Part shown: one piece after another, positions 6,798-9,420 of the stretch | How positions within the stretch are numbered: the stretch's first letter is position 1 | How the letters are laid out: every line of letters begins with the position of its first letter | DNA from: JAZNQL01 sp045590155 | Lineage (GTDB): Bacteria; Bacillota; Clostridia; UMGS1883; UMGS1540 | NCBI GenBank assembly: GCA_045590155.1 | Contig: JAZNQL010000047.1 | Coordinates: 1-9,420, forward strand | DNA: 9,420 nucleotides | Direction: 5' to 3' | The notes under the pieces: model-generated | What the model saw: the letters and a program-made list of their open reading frames with translations, nothing else | What the model was told of the DNA's origin: nothing | Database searches by the model: none | Translations under genes and position numbers: made by a program

Positions 6798-8501
6798 ATG
6801 AACAGATTATATAAATCAAAAAGTCCTTATCTTTTAAGCCATGCGCAAAATCCCGTTAACTGGTATCCATGGAGCGCAGAAGCTTTTGAAAAAGCAAGGC
6901 TTGAAGATAAGCCTATTTTTTTAAGTATAGGTTACTCGGCTTGTCACTGGTGCCACGAAATGGCAAAAGAAAGCTTTTCGGACAAAAAAACTGCCGACGT
7001 TATAAACAAATTTTTTGTTCCCATAAAGGTTGACAGAGAGCAAAGACCCGATATTGACACAGTTTATATGAACGTGTGCCGTGCCATAACAGGCAGTGGC
7101 GGATGGCCGTTGAATCTTTTTTTAACTCCATCAAAAAAGCCTTTTTTTGCAGGGACATATTATCCCGAAGTGGAAAGAGGCGGACTTCCTTCGTTTAAAA
7201 GTATTGCCGAAAGTGCTGCTCGTGCCTGGAGCGAAAACAGGCAGGAAATTGTTGAGACTGCAGGGAAAATTGCGGAGCTTATAAATGATTCTGACTTCCT
7301 TTACAGTGAGGACATTTTTCCAGACTCGGCAGAAACTGCTTTTGAATCGTTGCAAAATGTGTTTGATGAAGAGTATGGAGGATTTGGCTCTTTTCAAAAG
7401 TTTCCCATGGCACCCACACTTTTATTCCTTCTTTTATATTCAAAAAAATACGCAAGCCGTGAAGCCTTGGATATGGCAGAAAAAACTCTTTCAAAAATTG
7501 CCACAGGCGGTCTTTGCGACCATATAGGCGGAGGCTTTTTCAGATATTCCACAACCCGAAACTGGTCGGTCCCCCACTACGAAAAAATGCTTTTTGAGAA
7601 TGCTCTTTTAGCATATACATTTTTTGAAGCGGGAGAGGCTTTCGAAAAAACTGCGTGCCGTACTTTAGAATTTATGCTTGACTCGTTACGCTCGCAGGTT
7701 GGCGGATTTTATACCTCTCTTTCTGCTGTAACAAAGAACGGGGAAGGTGCTTTTTATTTATGGAACAAGCGTGAAATAAAAGAGGTTTTAGGCAAAGCCG
7801 CCCCAGATTTTTGCAAGACTTTTAATATTGGCGACAAAAAAAGTCTGCCCCAGATTTTAAATGATACAGATAAAAATTTTTCTGCCGAGTTTCTTCTTTT
7901 GAAAAACAGGCGTGCAGAACGCGAAAAGCCTTCTATTGACAAAAAGTTTTTAACCTCTGCAAACTGTGCCGCAATATGTGCTTTTGCACGGGGCTACCGT
8001 GCAACGCAGAATAAAAAATATCTTATTTCGGCAAAAAGCACATTGAATTTTTTAGACGAGAATTTACGTTCATCCGAAGGCAGACTTATGTCCTCCTTTT
8101 GCGACGGAGAGCTTTCGGTAACTGCCTTTGCCGACGATTACTGTTTTTATCTTTGGGCACTTTTAGAGCTTTACGATGCAACAGAGGATTCCTTATATTT
8201 AAAGCGTGCACAGGAGGCGTGGCTTGAAATAATGAACTATTTTTGGGACGAAAGAGGCGGTGTATATTTTTATGCGGCAGACGCTGAAGGTCTTATCCTT
8301 CGTCCTATGGAGGCAGAGGACGGAGCGCTTCCCTCTTCAAATTCTGTTTTGGCTTTGTGCCTTGAAAAGCTTTATTCTATAACAGGCGATACAAACTATC
8401 TTTTTGACGCAAAAAAGATTTATCACACCTTTGGCAGTCTTATAAACGAAGAGCCTGCGGGATTTTGTTTTATGCTATATGCAAATATGCTGAGAAGTTA
8501 A
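6798..8501 (+). CDS. yyaL: YyaL/DUF255 family thioredoxin-domain protein, C-terminally short form
   Basis: A 567-aa cytoplasmic protein (no signal peptide) of the family that includes B. subtilis YyaL and eukaryotic SPATA20. The exact role of the family is unsettled. It opens with the family signature NRLYKSKSPYLLSHAQNPVNWYPW spread over residues 2-25, then a thioredoxin-like domain with CHWC (49-52), VDREQRPDID (78-87) and GGWPLN (101-106). From about 185 a six-hairpin alpha-barrel follows, with DHIGGGF (241-247), PHYEKML (259-265), FADD (444-447) and GALPSSNS (509-516). It stops at the end of that barrel. Compared with YyaL as I remember it (about 690 aa), the last 100 or so residues are missing, and two conserved barrel sites differ: GGFYTSLSA at 302-310 lacks the DAD acid pair, and TSAN at 386-389 replaces TSWN. 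AAAGGA (6784-6789) 8 nt upstream supports the start. It is a single-gene unit with a terminator. Confidence 0.88.
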   Translation: MNRLYKSKSPYLLSHAQNPVNWYPWSAEAFEKARLEDKPIFLSIGYSACHWCHEMAKESFSDKKTADVINKFFVPIKVDREQRPDIDTVYMNVCRAITGSGGWPLNLFLTPSKKPFFAGTYYPEVERGGLPSFKSIAESAARAWSENRQEIVETAGKIAELINDSDFLYSEDIFPDSAETAFESLQNVFDEEYGGFGSFQKFPMAPTLLFLLLYSKKYASREALDMAEKTLSKIATGGLCDHIGGGFFRYSTTRNWSVPHYEKMLFENALLAYTFFEAGEAFEKTACRTLEFMLDSLRSQVGGFYTSLSAVTKNGEGAFYLWNKREIKEVLGKAAPDFCKTFNIGDKKSLPQILNDTDKNFSAEFLLLKNRRAEREKPSIDKKFLTSANCAAICAFARGYRATQNKKYLISAKSTLNFLDENLRSSEGRLMSSFCDGELSVTAFADDYCFYLWALLELYDATEDSLYLKRAQEAWLEIMNYFWDERGGVYFYAADAEGLILRPMEAEDGALPSSNSVLALCLEKLYSITGDTNYLFDAKKIYHTFGSLINEEPAGFCFMLYANMLRS

Positions 8502-8538
8502 AAAGAGTTTGCAAAATGCAAACTCTTTTTTGTTTTTT
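8500..8538 (+). terminator. Intrinsic terminator between convergent genes
   Basis: Positions 8500-8513 pair with 8517-8530 in a perfect 14-bp stem around an AAA loop (8514-8516), overlapping the stop codon of the YyaL-type gene. The U-rich tail is TTTTTTGTTTTTT across 8526-8538. It terminates the plus-strand gene. The stem also lies downstream of the minus-strand methyltransferase (stop at 8579) and has five U on that side, so it may work in both directions, less strongly on the minus strand. Confidence 0.88.
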
Positions 8539-8549
8539 AACATGTTTTC

Positions 8550-8571
8550 GGTAGGGTGCACACACCCATCC
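8550..8571. repeat. GC-rich imperfect palindrome, possible dispersed intergenic repeat
   Basis: In the gap between the convergent genes, GGGTG (8554-8558) and CACCC (8563-8567) pair around a CACA loop. The stem is extended by GG (8550-8551) and CC (8570-8571) across a 2x2 internal loop. The element is clearly richer in G and C than its flanks and is not followed by a U tract on either strand, so it does not look like a terminator. It looks like the small palindromic repeats scattered between genes in many Clostridia, but only one copy is visible here, so its status as a repeat is inferred. Confidence 0.4.
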
Positions 8572-8578
8572 TGCAATT

Positions 8579-9420
8579 TTATTGTTTAAAATATTGGTAT
8601 ATATAACATTTTAACATTCCGTTATAAACTTTTCGTTTTTTATCGGCGGTTTTACCGAAAAAGCGTTCAAATCCTTCGTGCGAGGTTAAAATATATTTTT
8701 TTGCTTCGCTATACTCGTGGAATTTTTTGCCCATTGCACGGTACAGACTTTCGCACGATTTTAAATCCATAAGTCTTTCGCCGTAAGGCGGGTTGCAAAT
8801 TATAACTCCCTTACCTCGAAAGGTTTTTGCTTTTGCCATATCGCACACTTCAAAATGAATTTTATCAAAAACGCCTGCATTGTGCGCGTTTTGTTTTGCA
8901 ATTTCAATAGCTTCGGGATCTATGTCGGATGCATAAATTTCGGTCGGGGTATCAAGATGAACATTGTCCTCGGCCTCTTCTCTTGCATCACGCCACATTG
9001 TTTTCGGAATAAGATTTTTCCAGGTTTCGGCAACAAATTTTCTTTTTATGCCGGGTGCTTTTCCTACTGCATAAAGTGCCGCTTCAATAGGGATTGTTCC
9101 GCTTCCGCAGAATGGGTCTGAAAAAGGTCTGTCACCTCTCCAGAAACTCATATCTATCATAGCAAAAGCAAGTGTTTCACGCATTGATGCGTCCACCATT
9201 TTTGCTCTGTAACCTCTTTTATAAAGGTTATCGCCACTGGTATCAATATAAACCGAAACTTTATCTTTTAATATGCCGAAATGAACAGGATAAGTTGCTC
9301 CGTCTTCTTTAAACCAGGTTATATTATATTTTGAAGAAAGTCTGTCAACTATTGCTTTCTTTATTATTGCCTGACAATCAGGGATACTGTGAAGAACAGA
9401 TTTTAGACTATATCCTGTTA
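8579..9420 (-). CDS. THUMP-type class I SAM-dependent 23S rRNA guanine-N2 methyltransferase (RlmL/YpsC-like), 5' end beyond window
   Basis: The reading frame stays open from the stop at 8579 to the right edge, giving 279 visible residues with the N-terminus missing (family about 375-385 aa in Bacillota). The first Met inside the window (9197-9199) is not the start. Upstream of it the frame continues with family-like sequence: VSVYIDTSGDNLYKRGYR precedes the ASMRETLA segment, as in RlmL/YpsC proteins, whose N-terminal part is a THUMP RNA-binding domain. The catalytic half shows the SAM-binding DPFCGSGT (9095-9118), an acidic strand end in YASDIDPEA (near 8920), and the catalytic NPPYGERL (8771-8794), the N-methyltransferase [ND]PP[YF] motif. 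It probably makes m2G in 23S rRNA, at a position like G2445 of E. coli; the exact target is inferred. It converges on the yyaL-type gene with about 77 nt between stop codons. Confidence 0.92.
   Translation of the reverse strand, partial: TGYSLKSVLHSIPDCQAIIKKAIVDRLSSKYNITWFKEDGATYPVHFGILKDKVSVYIDTSGDNLYKRGYRAKMVDASMRETLAFAMIDMSFWRGDRPFSDPFCGSGTIPIEAALYAVGKAPGIKRKFVAETWKNLIPKTMWRDAREEAEDNVHLDTPTEIYASDIDPEAIEIAKQNAHNAGVFDKIHFEVCDMAKAKTFRGKGVIICNPPYGERLMDLKSCESLYRAMGKKFHEYSEAKKYILTSHEGFERFFGKTADKKRKVYNGMLKCYIYQYFKQ

Overview
The window is AT-rich, compactly coded DNA from a low-GC Gram-positive bacterium (Bacillota). It is most likely an uncultured member of the Clostridia; this rests on YycH/YycI homologues, a ClpE-type unfoldase and AGGAG-type ribosome binding sites, and I cannot name a species. 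I see no tRNA, rRNA, CRISPR array, insertion sequence or phage gene.

Layout. Positions 1-4312 hold a five-gene cluster on the minus strand, read from right to left: a small exported beta-rich protein of unknown function, YycH (WalH), YycI (WalI), a short-chain dehydrogenase, and a biotin-protein ligase without a DNA-binding domain. Gaps between genes are 3, 3, 32 and 13 nt, and the cluster ends in a strong intrinsic terminator that overlaps the birA stop codon. Upstream of it, in the 148-nt gap after clpE, is a TACAAT -10 element and, over the -35 region, a perfect match to the WalR (YycF) consensus TGTWAH-N5-TGTWAH. Positions 4461-6677 (minus) encode a ClpE-like AAA+ unfoldase with its own good sigma-A promoter. 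Divergent from it, 6798-8501 (plus) encodes a C-terminally short YyaL/DUF255 thioredoxin-domain protein, closed by a terminator. Converging on that terminator, 8579-9420 (minus) is the C-terminal part of a THUMP-type 23S rRNA guanine-N2 methyltransferase that runs off the right edge.

How the parts fit. YycH and YycI are membrane-anchored extracytoplasmic modulators of the WalK sensor kinase, the essential cell-wall homeostasis system. In Bacillus and Staphylococcus they sit directly behind walRK. Here neither walR, walK nor walJ is adjacent. The pair instead lies behind an uncharacterised secreted protein, under a promoter carrying a predicted WalR site. The simplest reading is a detached WalHI module whose expression is fed back from WalR, with the secreted protein as a candidate extra component acting at the wall. 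This is inference from the motif and gene order. The other loci (ClpE protein quality control, YyaL, rRNA methyltransferase, biotin ligase) look like ordinary housekeeping genes with some divergent details recorded below.
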